From Prototheca cutis (taxonomy: Eukaryota; Chlorophyta; Trebouxiophyceae; Chlorellales; Chlorellaceae): a DNA stretch of 64,000 nt. This document shows, piece after piece, positions 1-11,319 of this stretch. Within the stretch, counting starts at the first letter, position 1, and each line of letters opens with the position of its first letter. A program made the position numbers and the translations under genes. The notes beneath the pieces are model-generated. The model worked only from the letters and a program-made list of their open reading frames with translations, was not told the DNA's origin and ran no database searches. The DNA lies in assembly GCA_002897115.2 (NCBI GenBank), contig BCIH01000007.1, positions 240,726 through 304,725 of the forward strand, read 5' to 3'.

Positions 1-23
1 ACACACACACACACACACACACA
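1..23. repeat. (AC)n microsatellite
   Basis: An AC dinucleotide run at the left edge. It lies inside an intron of the capping enzyme gene, where it reads (GT)n just after a donor site in the sense direction. Confidence 0.9.
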
Positions 24-1742
24 ACCACGCTCCAACAACGGGCCTGCGTTGACGGAGGAGCTCCAGGTTGGTCCCATCCAGGCTGACGGGCTGGGACCCC
101 GGGAACCAGCGCTTTGGGCCCAGGGGAGCCACCCCCGTAATCATCTCTGTGATGTGCGCGCACACAGCCTGAGCCTCGGCCGGGCAAACCTGCCACGAGA
201 ATTTTCGGATGGAGCAGCATGGGATTGTCAGTTGCTCGCGAGATTTGCCTGGGCACCACTACCGTGCATGGGCCTGCTGCCTTGTGCACCCCGAAGCACA
301 GAGTCCTTTGCATTATCCAACAACAGGAAAGCGAGCAAGCACGCAAGCTCCCCTCAATGCACCTCACCTCCTCCCCGAGGACATCCTCATGGTGCATGTC
401 TGCGCCATCATCTACAGGCTCTTCTTCCTCTTCATCCCCCCGATCCGGCGAGTCGCCGGCTTTCCAATCGGGCACATTGGGAAACAGCGCCTTGGCGGGA
501 ATATCCTCATGATAGTACTGATACAACTTCCTGCATGCCAGCGGCGGTGATGTCAGTTGATCGGTTGAGCGGTGGCTGGCTGGCTGACTGTGTGAGCATC
601 CCTGCATCTCATTTGCAGGAGCACCCACCAGGTCAGCCCATCCCTCAGGGCCGTCGCCATCGGCCCAACTAATCATTCCCGTACCGGATGTAGTAGTGCT
701 TGTAGATGCCAGGCGGTCGCGCCAGTGCAAAATTGAAGAGCGCCTTTTCGACTGTCCACCCGTGCATACGAACGCAGTAGCTCACGATCATGTACCCTGT
801 GGTGGATTGGGGGCAGGTGTTGAGTGGGGCGCAGGGTGGGAAACGCAGCAAGCTTGCTCTGCACATCCGCCAGGCCACCTTTGTTCGCCGTGCCCTCTCC
901 CCGACCAACCAAAGTGGCAACAGGAGCTGCCCCACCCACCAGTGCGGTTGTAGCCGTGGGTGCAATGCACCAGGACGGTGGACGTGCCCGCACGCTGACT
1001 CATCACCTCCCACACAAAGTCGTTCACCGCTTCGGGCTCGGGCACCTGGCCACGACCCCGGCATGGAATCTGGCATCAGCAAGAAGGGGGTGAAAGGCTT
1101 GGCATGACAGGCAGACGTTGCACCAGGGCCTATTTGACCCCGCTTGACCCAATCCACGTGCAGATATATCAACATGCCTACAATGGCAGCACATGCACAG
1201 TATCATCCCCATTTAACACACACACACACAAACAGTACAAACATGCCTTGACATATCGTACGCCGATTTCCTGCCATCGACGGGGATCGTAGTACCGGCT
1301 ACTGCGGGTCAGGTCCACGACCATCGTGCATCGAGCCTGCAGCGCCTCCCCCTTTGCATCAGCACCCCGTTTGGCGTCATCGACCATGTACCGGGCCGAG
1401 GGGGCTATGTATGCATCAAAGTGTGCCCCCAGAGGGACCTGTTTGTTTTGGCCGGGGGGGGAGGTTGCAGGGTCAGCCTTGTTTGTGGTAGACGGGTCAG
1501 GAGTGGGGTCAGGGATGGCAAAGACAACATGCAGGTTCCACTGTGGGTTTGCATCCTGCAACATGCACTTGCGCTCTCTTTCTCGGACCCCGCTTAACCA
1601 CCCATCAACCAACCTTGGATGGGATGAATCGGGAGATGGGGTTGCCTTGCGGGGGGCAGGCGCGCCACCCGCTGGGGATGCCATTATCCTCGAGCTCTTC
1701 ATCGGCGGCATCGTCAGGGATATTGCGTGCATCAGATGCGTC
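1..1742 (-). CDS. mRNA capping enzyme (RNA triphosphatase plus start of guanylyltransferase), 3' part outside window
   Basis: Bifunctional nuclear enzyme that removes the gamma phosphate of nascent RNA and then transfers GMP. Exons read on the minus strand are 1742-1614, 1438-1247, 1069-940, 796-685, 530-368 and 189 to the left edge, and all joins keep phase. The sequence shows the N-terminal motif GWRACPPQGNPISRFIPSK, then VVDLTRSSRYYDP, then the cysteine-phosphatase signature VHCTHGYNRTG (catalytic Cys and Arg present), then RPPGIYK and KLYQYYHED, and finally FPGSQPVSLDGTNLELL, which opens the guanylyltransferase domain. The KxDG lysine motif lies beyond the window. The intron after position 1247 starts with GC. 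The first exon with the start codon is unresolved: an ATG at 1817 runs into a stop before any good donor. The domain order matches plant and animal capping enzymes rather than the yeast type. Confidence 0.9.
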
Positions 1743-2378
1743 CTGAATGCGGGGATGGGATCACACAAGGTTTCAGCCGGTATCCATCCTGCGGGTGGCA
1801 TTGGAGTCCTCTGCCATAAGGCAGTCCACGCACTACGAGAGGCTTCAAAGAACAGTGGCACCGGGCCAACGCTACAACGACCCTATGCATCACCAACCAG
1901 AAATACATAAACACACCAATGAAATACCTCTGCAGTTGGCGGGCGAGCGAGTTTAGTAGGCCCATCCTGATCCGGGATGGCCCGCTTCATTGGCGTCGAC
2001 TGTCGGCCACTCTGGCTACAGTCGAACCAGATTCATCTGGGTAGCGCCCTCAGCCCAGGTATACATCCATCATGGCCTACTATAAAGAACTCAAAGGTGC
2101 AACCAACTGACACAGGCAGCATGTGTGATTCGCCAGTGCTTGATGACCGCCCTGGTGCCATCCTGGTGCTGAGATCAGTTCCGTAGCCAGTTCATGCCCG
2201 AGAGAGAGAGAGCGCTTGCGGTGGGCGCGCCGGAGTTGCATGCATTCCCGAATGCCCGGTAGTAGCAACGAAGCGCCCACACTATGTTACACGCATATCC
2301 CATTTATTGTAAAAGAGTGTTTGGATATGCTATGAGGTGCAGGTAGCCTGAGGACCAGCGCGCAGCACACTCTGTGCT
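1743..2378. other. Divergent intergenic region
   Basis: About 640 bases between the leftward capping enzyme gene and the rightward RBM28-like gene. It should hold the first exon of the capping enzyme and both promoters. I see no other gene in it. Confidence 0.5.
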
Positions 2379-5300
2379 ATGGGCACCGAAGCTCCTACCG
2401 GGGGCCGCTCGCTCTTTGTGCGCGGCGTGTCGTACGACGTCACGGATGAGCAGTTTGCCTCCCATTTTTCGGACGTAGGTCCCGTGAACCGTGCGTTCCT
2501 GGTCAAGGCCGGCAAGGAGGGACCCCACAAAGGGTACGGCTTCGTCCAGTTTGCGTTGGCGGAAGATGCCCACAAGGCAGCCGCCCAGCTCAATGGCTCT
2601 AGCCTGGGAGGACGCAAACTCAAGGTATAGGTGGTAATGTTTCAAGGGACTCGTGTTAATAGGGATTGGGATTGCAGGTGCTCAAGTTTTGGGGTCTGGG
2701 GCGGTGTGACATGTGTGTTGGGGGGGAGTACCCTGCGGAGAACCCATCCTCCCCCATCGACCTAGCACACACACGTCTCACTGGGCTGCCGAATGCTCCA
2801 CCCTGCGACGCATCCCCCCTCCCTGCAACATCCGATAGGTGGAGGTTGCGACCCAGCGGGCTTCATTCGATGAGCGCAAGAAGCGGAAGCAGGAGCGCGG
2901 CTCAGCAACGGATGCCTCCAAGCACCCCGCTGTCTCAGTGCCTCCCCCGACCAAGCGGGTGCGCCCCAGCCCCGGCGTCGATCTCAGCGTGTCAGCCAAG
3001 CATGCCCTGGTCCGCTCTGTCGCCGTGGGCGGCGCCGGCCTGAGCAAGCTTGGGGCGGATACCAAGACGCAGGCCGACAGCGTTCGGGCCCTGCTGACCC
3101 CAGCGCTGCGTGACCAGCTGGAGGGCTGCGGCCCGATGCCTCAGGGCTATGGCGCTGCATATAAACTGAGCAGAGACGGCCTCCACTCGGGCCCCGCGTT
3201 GCTTTTGGAGTTCAAGTCGGTAAAGGCGGCGCTGGAGGCGGTAGCGGCGCTGCATGGCCGCCCTGCGACGTCCACTGGCGGCAGCAAGAGCCCTAGTACG
3301 CTGTGGGCACGGCAGGTGTCTGGTGACGGGCTGTACCTCAAGCGCTGGCGCGTGGTTGTCCGCAACCTTCCGTTCACGGTGACGGAGGCAGCGCTGCGAG
3401 CGGCGTTCCAGGAAGCAGGGTTTGTATGGGAGCTGACGCTGCCACGCTCAGCCTCGGGCCGCCCACGGGGGTTTGCCTTCGTAGGTTTTTTGAGCCACTC
3501 TGATGCTGAGAGGGCCATCCGGGGTGTCAACGGTGTTGCCATCGCGGGCAGGCCGGTCGCCGTCGATTGGGCGCTCAGCAAGGTCCAATACCACGCTGAG
3601 GCCAATGGCGCGGCCGAGGCGGCAGTGGCTGTCAAGCCAGAGCAACAGGGTAAGGATGCTGCCGTTGCAAAGGTTTTTGGAGGGGTTTGGGGAGGAATTG
3701 TTCCGGTTCCAGAAAATGTTGCATAAATTTTCTATCTCTCACACACATCCACAAGTTCATGGATCATTTTCACACACGCTATGTCTCCAGATGCGGTTNC
3801 GATGACGATTGAAGAGGACGAGGATGACCGCCACCTGTCTTCTGATGATGATGCTGACGACGACGACTCGGCCGATGCGGAGCTGGCAGTGGTGGAGGAC
3901 AAAGCAGCGCCCATGGACGCTGAAGCCGAGGCCGCCATGCAGACCGACGTCCTCAAGTCCCTGCTTGGCGCAGATGGCGACGACAGCGAGGAAGAAAGCG
4001 AGGAACGTGAAGGAGGCGAAGGCAATGATGACGCCGAGGGCCAGGTCGCGGAGAAGCCGGCGGCCAGGCACGACAGCTCCCGTGACAACATGGGCGACAT
4101 CTTTGGCAAGGCGGCACTGGCAGCCGCAAAGAAGCCAGCCGAGCCTGCCAAGAAGAAGACGGGTGTCGCCGAGAAGAAGAAGGCAGCGCCTGCAGCAGAG
4201 GTGGCTGATGCTATGAAGAAGCGTACCGCCATATCTGCCGCCGCCGACGCTGCGAGCCCCGTGAGTCCCCGCGGCAAGGTTGCAGGCACAGCCAAAGACG
4301 AAGCAGAAGCCGATCCGAACGAGGCGTTGGGGCGCACCGTGTTTGTGCGTGGCCTTCCGCTGGACGTGATCAAAGACCAGGTATGGCAAAAACTTAAGGT
4401 CTATGGCCGGCTCCGGGCGTGCCGGCTGGTGATTGACAAGGCCACCGGCAAGTCCAAGGGAACGGCTTTTGTGGAATTTGTGACCCCGGCAGCCGCCCAG
4501 GCGGCGGCTGCGGCGGCGGCTGAGGCCCGCGAGTCCCGGGGCGCCGGGATCGCGATCGGCGGGCGGCAGGTGGAGGTGGATCTGGCGCTGGGCGCGGACG
4601 CGGCTCGCGCGGCGGCCGCCAAGTCGCAGGAGGACTGGCGGGACAAGGACAAGCGCAACCTGTACCTGGCCAAGGAGGGGTACATCCCCGAGGGCTGCCC
4701 CGCATGGGAGGCCATGCCCGCGGGCGACCAGGCCAAGCGCAAGCGAGCGGCCGCCGAGCGCAAGACCAAGCTGTCTAGCCCCAACTTTGTCATCTCGCGC
4801 ACGCGGCTCAGCGTGCGCAACGTGCCGCTGTCTTGGGACGAGAAGAAGTTGAAGACGGCGTTCATGGAAGCCGTGCGCGCCAGGGCCAAGCTGGCGCAGC
4901 CTGTCATCCACCAGGCCAAGATCCTTCGGGAGGAAGAACGGGTGGACGCCGAGGGCCGGCCGCGGTCCAAGGGCATAGGGTTTGTCGAGTTTACGGAGCA
5001 TGAGCATGCGCTGTGCGCGCTGCGCCAGCTGAACAACAACCCCGAAGCCTTCCACAAAGAGCGCCGGCCCATTGTCGAGTTTGCCATCGACAACGTCAAG
5101 GCACTCAAGGCACACGAGGCACGCATGGCCTCGCGCCAGGGTGCCAGTACGACCAGCAAGCAAGACGGCCAGAAAGAGGCAGTCGATGCTGCCAAGAAGC
5201 CGCAGACTGCCACCTTCGACTCCTACAGCAACCAGAAAGATCAAGCACAGACCGCCGGCGACGAAGGAGCCGGCGTGGAGCCATCTGCACAGGAAAAGAG

Positions 5301-6162
5301 CCGGCGGCAGCTAAGGAAAGAGCGGAATCAGGTGGCCAAGGAGCGTCGTGCGGCTGCTGCGGCCGTCAAGGAGCAGCAGGCGAACAATGGAGCTACGGCC
5401 GACGGTGGCAAATCAACGGCAGCCGGTTCAACAGAAGGCGCCTCTGGAAAGCCGACGGCGGCGATGCTTCGATCGCAGCGCCGGAGACTGCAGCGCCAGC
5501 GGAAGGCCGGCAAGGTGCCCACAGCCGCCGCTGCCGGAGCAGACAGGGCATTGGCAAAGGCCTTGCCGGCAAAATCGGCAAAGCCGGCAGCCAAGGCAGC
5601 CACTCCGACGCCCAAGCCTGGCCCCATCCGCAACGGCATTGTGACGGCCGGCAAGGGCCAGACGGCACGGAAAAAGGGGACAGCTGTCCAGCCACGTGGT
5701 ACCCCAGCTGACAAGGGACCCGCGGCGCAGCCCACGCCCGCAGCTCTCAAGGTCAAGGCGGCGCCGACCAAGCACAAGGCACCTGCCGCTGCTCCCGCGG
5801 CCGCTCCTGCTGCGCGTAAGCCTGTTGAGGGGTTTGTTCGCAGTCAAGTGTTTGGATTTGGGGTGTGGCATTTTGAGGGGGCCCTCGTATCACAGTTGGG
5901 GGAATGGAGCACAGACTGAACCCAAAGGNCATTTNNNNGCNNCCNCCCNNNCNCNCCCCCCCCCCCCCCCCAATGCGCTGCATCTGCAGGGCAATCTCGA
6001 CGGGCCGGGAGGAACAAGGCGGAGGACAAGCTGGAGCAGCTGGTCAGCCAGTACAAGGAGAAGCTCATGGGGAGCAGGCCCGCCCCCGCCGGCAAGAAGG
6101 GCAAGGCGGCGGCGGGGCAGCTGGAGCCATCCAAGCTTGGCCTCAGGCGTTGGTTCGAGTAG
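2379..6162 (+). CDS. Nop4/RBM28-like nucleolar RNA-binding protein with four RRMs
   Basis: Likely 60S ribosome biogenesis factor acting in the nucleolus. Exons are 2379-2624, 2839-3649, 3791-5815 and 5990-6162, and all joins are in phase. RRM1 starts near residue 10 (RSLFVRGVSYDVT, then GYGFVQF). RRM2 holds RVVVRNLPFTVT and RGFAFVGF. An acidic D/E-rich linker follows. RRM3 holds RTVFVRGLPLDV and GTAFVEF. RRM4 holds RLSVRNVPLSWD and GIGFVEFTEHEHA. The long Lys/Ala-rich basic tail ends in KLGLRRWFE and stop, as is typical of this family. The last intron carries an assembly-ambiguous C run just before the acceptor. The four-RRM layout with an acidic linker between RRM2 and RRM3 is the known Nop4p/RBM28 arrangement. 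One N at 3799 leaves a residue unknown. Confidence 0.93.
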
Positions 6163-6452
6163 GATGCATGGCAATGATGTTTCGCTGATACGATGTGAAA
6201 CAAGAGCGATGAGTACAGCATCAAGTCATGTGGCAGCGTCGGGGGACTGGATTCTTTTGTGCAGGCCACTTGGGCAGCCCACTCCCGCAACAAGCATGGT
6301 GAGTGCCCGGGGCGTGCCTCCATCGCGGAGATCGTGAAAGTCTTCCTTCCTCCCCGGCCAGCCATGTCGATCGAGCTTTCCTGGAACTCGAAATGAGATT
6401 GCAACACCGCCCGTTCACATCCCAGCCTCAGACCACCGCGGCACGCCCAGCC

Positions 6453-7183
6453 ATGATCACTTCCGCACTGGCGGCCTTTCGCCGCGCCAGCCCAGCTGCA
6501 GCCGGAAGGCTCTGGAACGCCGCTGCTCCTGTCACAGCGCAGAGGCTGGTGCCGTCCGCAACACACCAGATGCACCCTGGATCCGCGGGAATGCCCCGGG
6601 CTAACACCGGCACCACCGCTCTTCCGCCGGAGTCCCCTGACAGCCGCAGGGTCGTGATCTTCGCCGACTACACCATCTACAAGGCCAAGGGAGCATGCAC
6701 TATGCGCGTGATCAAGCCCACGTGGGGCAAAACCAGCACCGGCCAGGGCCTGTCCGTCACCAGGGACGGCACCCTGCTCCTGGAGTTTGCCAATGCCAAG
6801 GGCGAGAAGGAGTATGACTGGGAGACCAAGGAGGTGCTGGTGGAGGGCTGCAGTGGAGGGGTTGGGGTCTCTTGAAAGGGTACAGTCGTAGAAAATGGCC
6901 AACTGTCATAAATGCTAGGCTCTGTGTGAGCGAAGCACGTCGTCCCAGCGCCATGGGGGGATGTCGGAAGGCGGCAAGGCCTTGGTCCTCAGGCATCCCT
7001 GTTCACACACTGCTCCACCATGCTCCGCCACAACACCAACTGCAGTCCTTTGGGTTGAGCGCGACGGAGTGCGCCGAGGTGCTGGAAATGGTAGAGGCAG
7101 GCAAGGAAAAATCCTTTTTCCACGACCCCAACAAGATGTCCCAGTGAGTGAGATGGGTGTTTGGGGTGTGTGTGTGTGTGGGT

Positions 7184-7245
<62 letters not shown>

Positions 7246-7752
7246 TATGGTGCACATGATGCTGTGATGGTTGTGGAGCAATGTGATCATTGACCACCAA
7301 ACTTGGGAGACAATCCTGCAGGAATGAGGGCCAGATCACCAAGACACTGCGGCTGACTCCCGCTCGCGATTATGGTTACTACCTCAACCTGACGGTCAAG
7401 AACCAGGGGAATCAGAGCCGATTCGACGTGCCTGTCTCAACGGCTGAGCTCCGGGTCATCCGGACAGTCATGGAGGTGAGGACTGGAGGGAGGTAGTGCC
7501 AGTACTGCAGTACCACTGACTTGTTGGAGGGGCATGCGTGGAGGTCGAGTTGCATCGACTGGAAATGCTGCTGAGTATGTGACCCTCCGCTCGCTTTGCT
7601 CCTCTCACCCGTCAACTCCCCCTTTGCCCCGAATGCAGTTTATGATCCCGTACATGCTAGGCTTCAACGAGCTGGTGTTCGGGCCGCCAAACATCCAGGA
7701 ATTTTCCAGCCAGCAGTTTGGGGAGCCGGACGGCCCCAAGCCCCCCTTCTGA
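6453..7752 (+). CDS. Whirly-family ssDNA-binding protein, probably organellar
   Basis: Whirly proteins bind single-stranded DNA in plastids and mitochondria and stabilise organelle genomes; some also act in the nucleus. Exons are 6453 to about 6832, 7046-7143, 7322-7475 and 7639-7752. The Ala/Arg-rich first 50 residues look like a transit peptide. The fold is then clear: VVIFADYTIYKAKGA, EYDWETKE, a helix segment SFGLSATECAEVLE, FFHDPNK, the C-terminal strands LNLTVKNQGN, and FMIPYMLGFNELVFG. The acidic and aromatic C-terminal tail is short. The KGKAALS-type motif of land plants is replaced by KAKGACTMRV. The second intron contains a run of about 65 G. A TGTAA follows 200 bases after the stop. 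Confidence 0.93.
7179..7244 (+). repeat. Poly-G tract in Whirly intron 2
   Basis: About 65 consecutive G on the sense strand, 35 bases after the donor at 7144. It is preceded by short GT repeats. The true length is uncertain because such runs assemble poorly. Confidence 0.9.
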
Positions 7753-7953
7753 TCAGACGGCAAACAACGCTATGCTTGGGCGCAAGCGCCTCGGTCTCGT
7801 TGCTTTTGGTCCCGAGCAGGAGCTCCCATTTCATCCACTGCGAAAAGATGCATCATGGCTAAGTAGGCTCATTTTGGCACCGGCCGGAGCCACCCGGGCG
7901 ATACCTCCCCTCTAAAGCAAATTAGCCTCTTTAACCATGCGGCTCTCAAAAAC

Positions 7954-7958
7954 TGTAA
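7954..7958 (+). promoter_or_regulatory. Candidate poly(A) signal of the Whirly gene
   Basis: TGTAA, the usual chlorophyte polyadenylation signal, about 200 bases after the stop. The distance is plausible for algal 3' UTRs. Single pentamers are weak evidence. Confidence 0.4.
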
Positions 7959-8109
7959 CACTCTGCTAAGCAACGGCAAGAGCCTCAAAATTGGACATAA
8001 TTAATACATGTAAACTGCGCATTCTAGACAAACTGGAAACAATGGTCTAGTCGAGCCGTGGGCACTTGCGTTGCGTACGGGGCAGTGGGTGCGGCACTGG
8101 AGGCCACCC

Positions 8110-9640
8110 ATGTGCGCAGTCGGAAGCAAGGCGCTCGGTGACTTGGCGCGATGCGTCCATCGGACGGTGCAAAGGTCGTACAGCAAGGAGGCCGTCAAGC
8201 GTTATGACGGTGAGCTTGTTTTTCCAGGGCACCTCATGGGGACAGCATTCCAAGCACTGGTCACGGGCCTTCGGACGACAGACATGTCACGGCACGGACA
8301 GGAGACCTTGTTTTCCCTCACACATGTAGAGGAACTGTATGGTGGGTGGAAGAGCGCTGACGTGCTGCTTTCTGAATCGGAAAATGGCGTGAAGCGCGTC
8401 GTTGGCAGGTCTGTGAAGCATGCGGACGGTCTGAGCCTGTGCTGCCTGCCTGAGGCTGGCTGTGGACAGCCGTGATATAAAAAGGTTGCTTCCTAAGCTC
8501 ACATGACACACACCGCATCCCTACGAACAGATGGGACTGGCACGCATGGCAGCTTCTAGTCGGCCTCATCCCGTCTGGAGGTGCGTCACCCGGCGCTGTG
8601 TGTGTTTGGGATTGGAGGGAGTTTGCGCGCCTCTCATACTTCACAAGATGGAGACACCTCGCCATGGTGAGGATATTCTCCGTCTCAAAATACCACGCAG
8701 TCGTCATGGCGATTGCATACTGGGCACGGAAGGACATGGAGGAATTCTTTGGGCACAGGCTGACATTTGTGAGTGGGCGGCATTGGTGGTTTTGATTTAT
8801 TTATTTTATTTTTATTTACTTATTTATTTTTATTTTGCTGTTGGGGGGAAGGGGCATCCCCAAAATTGCACATAGCTGGGTGCATCGCGAGTTGCAGAGC
8901 TTGTGGTGGAAGTGTCTCGTGACAGGAAACTGTTCTCCCTTGTGCAGAAACCGCCACAGCAGCAGCGGCAGGAGCGCTCTGAGGAAAGCAGCGCCAAGCG
9001 GCCTGCAGGCACAACAGAGGCAAGTGGTTCTTCGACTCGCTGCCTGTGCATAACACGCAGCTCTGCATGCACCGGATTGAGCGCGCAGGGGGTCGTGACA
9101 GCCGCTTAACCGCCTCACACTCCCCAGGTGCCAGCGGAGAAACGGATGGAGGATGAAATTGCGGCGTTGCAGACAGAAGTCTTGAGAATGCGCATGCAGC
9201 AGATCCTGCTCGACACCACGGGTGCGTGGTTGTGGTTGTAGGGAATGGCACTTTTGTCCCTGGAGGGTCGGTGCCTGCTGGAGCTAAGGTTGCTTGATAT
9301 CCCGCTATGCCACCACGGAGCTGCACCCCGCGCAACTGCCGATCCAGATGCTTTCATCCCAATACCCCGGGCTTGTGCAGGGAGCCGGGGTGCAGCAGTG
9401 AAGGGCCCACTTGTTGACCCAGGAGTGCTTGTTGGGGAAAAGACTGCACGAGCAGAGGCCCCAGGCACTCTTCAGGAGAAGGCCAGTGGCGCCCGCAATG
9501 CATCCGATGCGGAATCCAGCGCCAGCCAAGCATCTCGGTACTCGAGCCTAGGCATGCCCGAGATGCTCACAGCAGCCAGGCAGCGGCTATGGGACAACCT
9601 CCGCTCATGGTTGCCGGGCTCTGGCAGGTCATCGCCATGA
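8110..9640 (+). CDS. Unrecognised protein with central conserved-looking block and C-terminal coiled coil
   Basis: I do not recognise the family. A plausible model starts at ATG 8110 (a short basic leader, RCVHRTVQ, suggests an organelle-targeting peptide), followed by an exon ending at 8768, then 8900-9019, 9128-9221 and 9381-9640. The later joins are all in phase. The intron after 9019 starts with GCAAGT. The first junction is uncertain: the donor at 8175 joined to 8531 keeps the frame, while the better-looking donor at 8210 does not. Visible traits are WDWREFARLSYF, AYWARKDMEEFFGHRLTF, a Gln/Glu/Arg-rich linker, a probable coiled coil (EKRMEDEIAALQTEVLRMRM) and a Ser/Ala-rich tail ending in MLTAARQRLWDNLRSWLPG. 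No catalytic motif is seen. Confidence 0.6.
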
Positions 9641-9909
9641 TACATGCAACCAGGCTGCTCCTATGACAGGCAGCGCCTGTCCACCTTTGTTACAGGCATG
9701 ACACATGAGCTTGAGTCGGACGCAGGTGGCCAAGGGGTGCTACGGTGCCTGGAACATGAAATTTCAGAGTTTTTTCTCACTACACATGTCATGCAACACA
9801 CGGCTGCACCCGTGATGCAAATGCACTTCAGGGGCGCTCTAGATAGTGTAGGGTGGTGAAAAACAGACGGAGCAGTGCAGTCATCGTCGTGCAACAGGCT
9901 TGGGCATTC

Positions 9910-10821
9910 TCAATCCGAGCTGGCATTGCGATGCCGGTTACCATCGACCTTCCTGCAGCGCATGGGAATAGCACTTGCACGGATCTGGGTTCCGCTGGCT
10001 TTGGGCCAGTTCACACCATTGCAACCTGCTCGCCACGCACATCTTGCTGCCCCTCCCAGCCGCCTAGTGCCCTGCATAAACACATGTTGTACCTTCATGA
10101 CCCGCTGTTTTTCAACGATGTACTTTCCCTCCTTGTACTTTTGACTCTCCTCAAAGGCCACCTCCTGCGACAGGATATGTCAGGGGATGCTGTTGGCTGG
10201 CATCTCCAATGAAAACCTGGGGACCTGCTCCCAGGCATGCCCACCCCCCAGCCCCCCACAGCCCAGCCAGCCCTCACGCACTCACGTATTTCCAACCCAG
10301 CACATTGCCGCATGTGATGCAGTGGATGTCAGACACGGTATGCAACCCCGTCACGAAATTCCTGTCCTCCTTTGGGCCCAGTGTCACATTGACCCTGCAA
10401 AAGGGGGCCCGGTTTGTCCGGGACCAGCGATCAGCTCATTCCCATTGGCCGAAGCGCGTAGTGGATGCAGCGCGCACAAGAGCCTGGCGCAGGCATGACA
10501 TGGCTGGCAGAGTCAATTCCACTTTCAATCGCTGCCAAGCCAGCACACTCACACATCGCTGAAGAGGAAGGCCCTGCCATGCCTGCCTTGAAACAGCTTA
10601 CTAATCATGTTCTCATGATCGGTGACATGCGTTCTGCAATTGCTGCATGTGTAGATCTTCTCTCCTGAAAGATACTCCTTGAATATCCGGCCCTGCACGC
10701 GCGGTCCGCCAAAACCTGGGGCGTCGAGAGGGCTGGTCTTCGGCTTGCCCAGCCTGCGCCACAGGGAAGAGAGGCCCCAGATTCGAACACCACCACCGCC
10801 TACCATACAAGATTCCTTCAA
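9910..10821 (-). CDS. Yippee-like zinc-binding protein
   Basis: Yippee domains are compact zinc-binding folds related to the cereblon thalidomide-binding domain. YPEL proteins are linked to the CTLH ubiquitin ligase and to spindle or nuclear functions, but the molecular role is open. Exons read leftward are 10821-10553, 10394-10286 and 10164 onward, in phase. The two CxxC pairs (CSNC, and CITC about 52 residues later), RGRAFLF-type [25 protein letters not shown] and [14 protein letters not shown] are all typical. An N-terminal extension of about 45 residues is unusual for the family. The C-terminus is uncertain: the open frame runs to 9910, well past the normal family end, so a further splice after position 10090 or so is possible. 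Confidence 0.85.
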
Positions 10822-11319
10822 CGTGGCGATTTAACGGATCCAATATATGACGATTCGGACGCCTGTCTAGCTTCCCAATCGCGCTGCTCCGCCGGGTGAG
10901 TTCGCACAGGCGAATTCCGAAAGGTTTTTGGAGTGTCGAGCAGCGCGAACGTGGCGCAAAGGATCCTGGTTTCCGTGCACGATGGCCACTCGTATGTTAC
11001 AGATCTCAAATTATTGAGTAGTGGGCGGCAGTTGCGCCGACGAATATCGTCCTGACTCTGGCTCGGAAGTTGCCCGCAAGTGATCCAGAGCGCTCGTTTC
11101 ATCGGACCCATGGGCATTCGGAGCGCGATCAAATCGAGTTCCCAGGTCGGGCAATCTCCTTCCTTCACCGTCCGAAAGCAGGGGCCGTTGATGAGACGAT
11201 CCAAGCGAGAAAGCATCCAAAACTGCAATTCAATGCGCTGAAACCTTGCTCAGAGTCCTTGGTCACGCTGATCCTGGCCGTGCACCAGCGTTGGATGGAG
11301 GACTGGGCGGGAAGCTAGC
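10822..11319. other. Divergent intergenic region
   Basis: Roughly 500 bases between the leftward Yippee-like gene and the rightward SWSAP1-like gene. No gene is seen. It should hold both promoters. Confidence 0.5.

Noticed and set aside
1178..1861. 227-codon frame starting MPLFFEASRSAW as the capping enzyme N-terminus
   Set aside because: The family motif GWRACPPQ lies in another frame in exon 1742-1614. The long frame includes intron sequence.
7150..7290. Poly-Gly and poly-Pro frames
   Set aside because: Artefacts of the 65-base G run in a Whirly intron.
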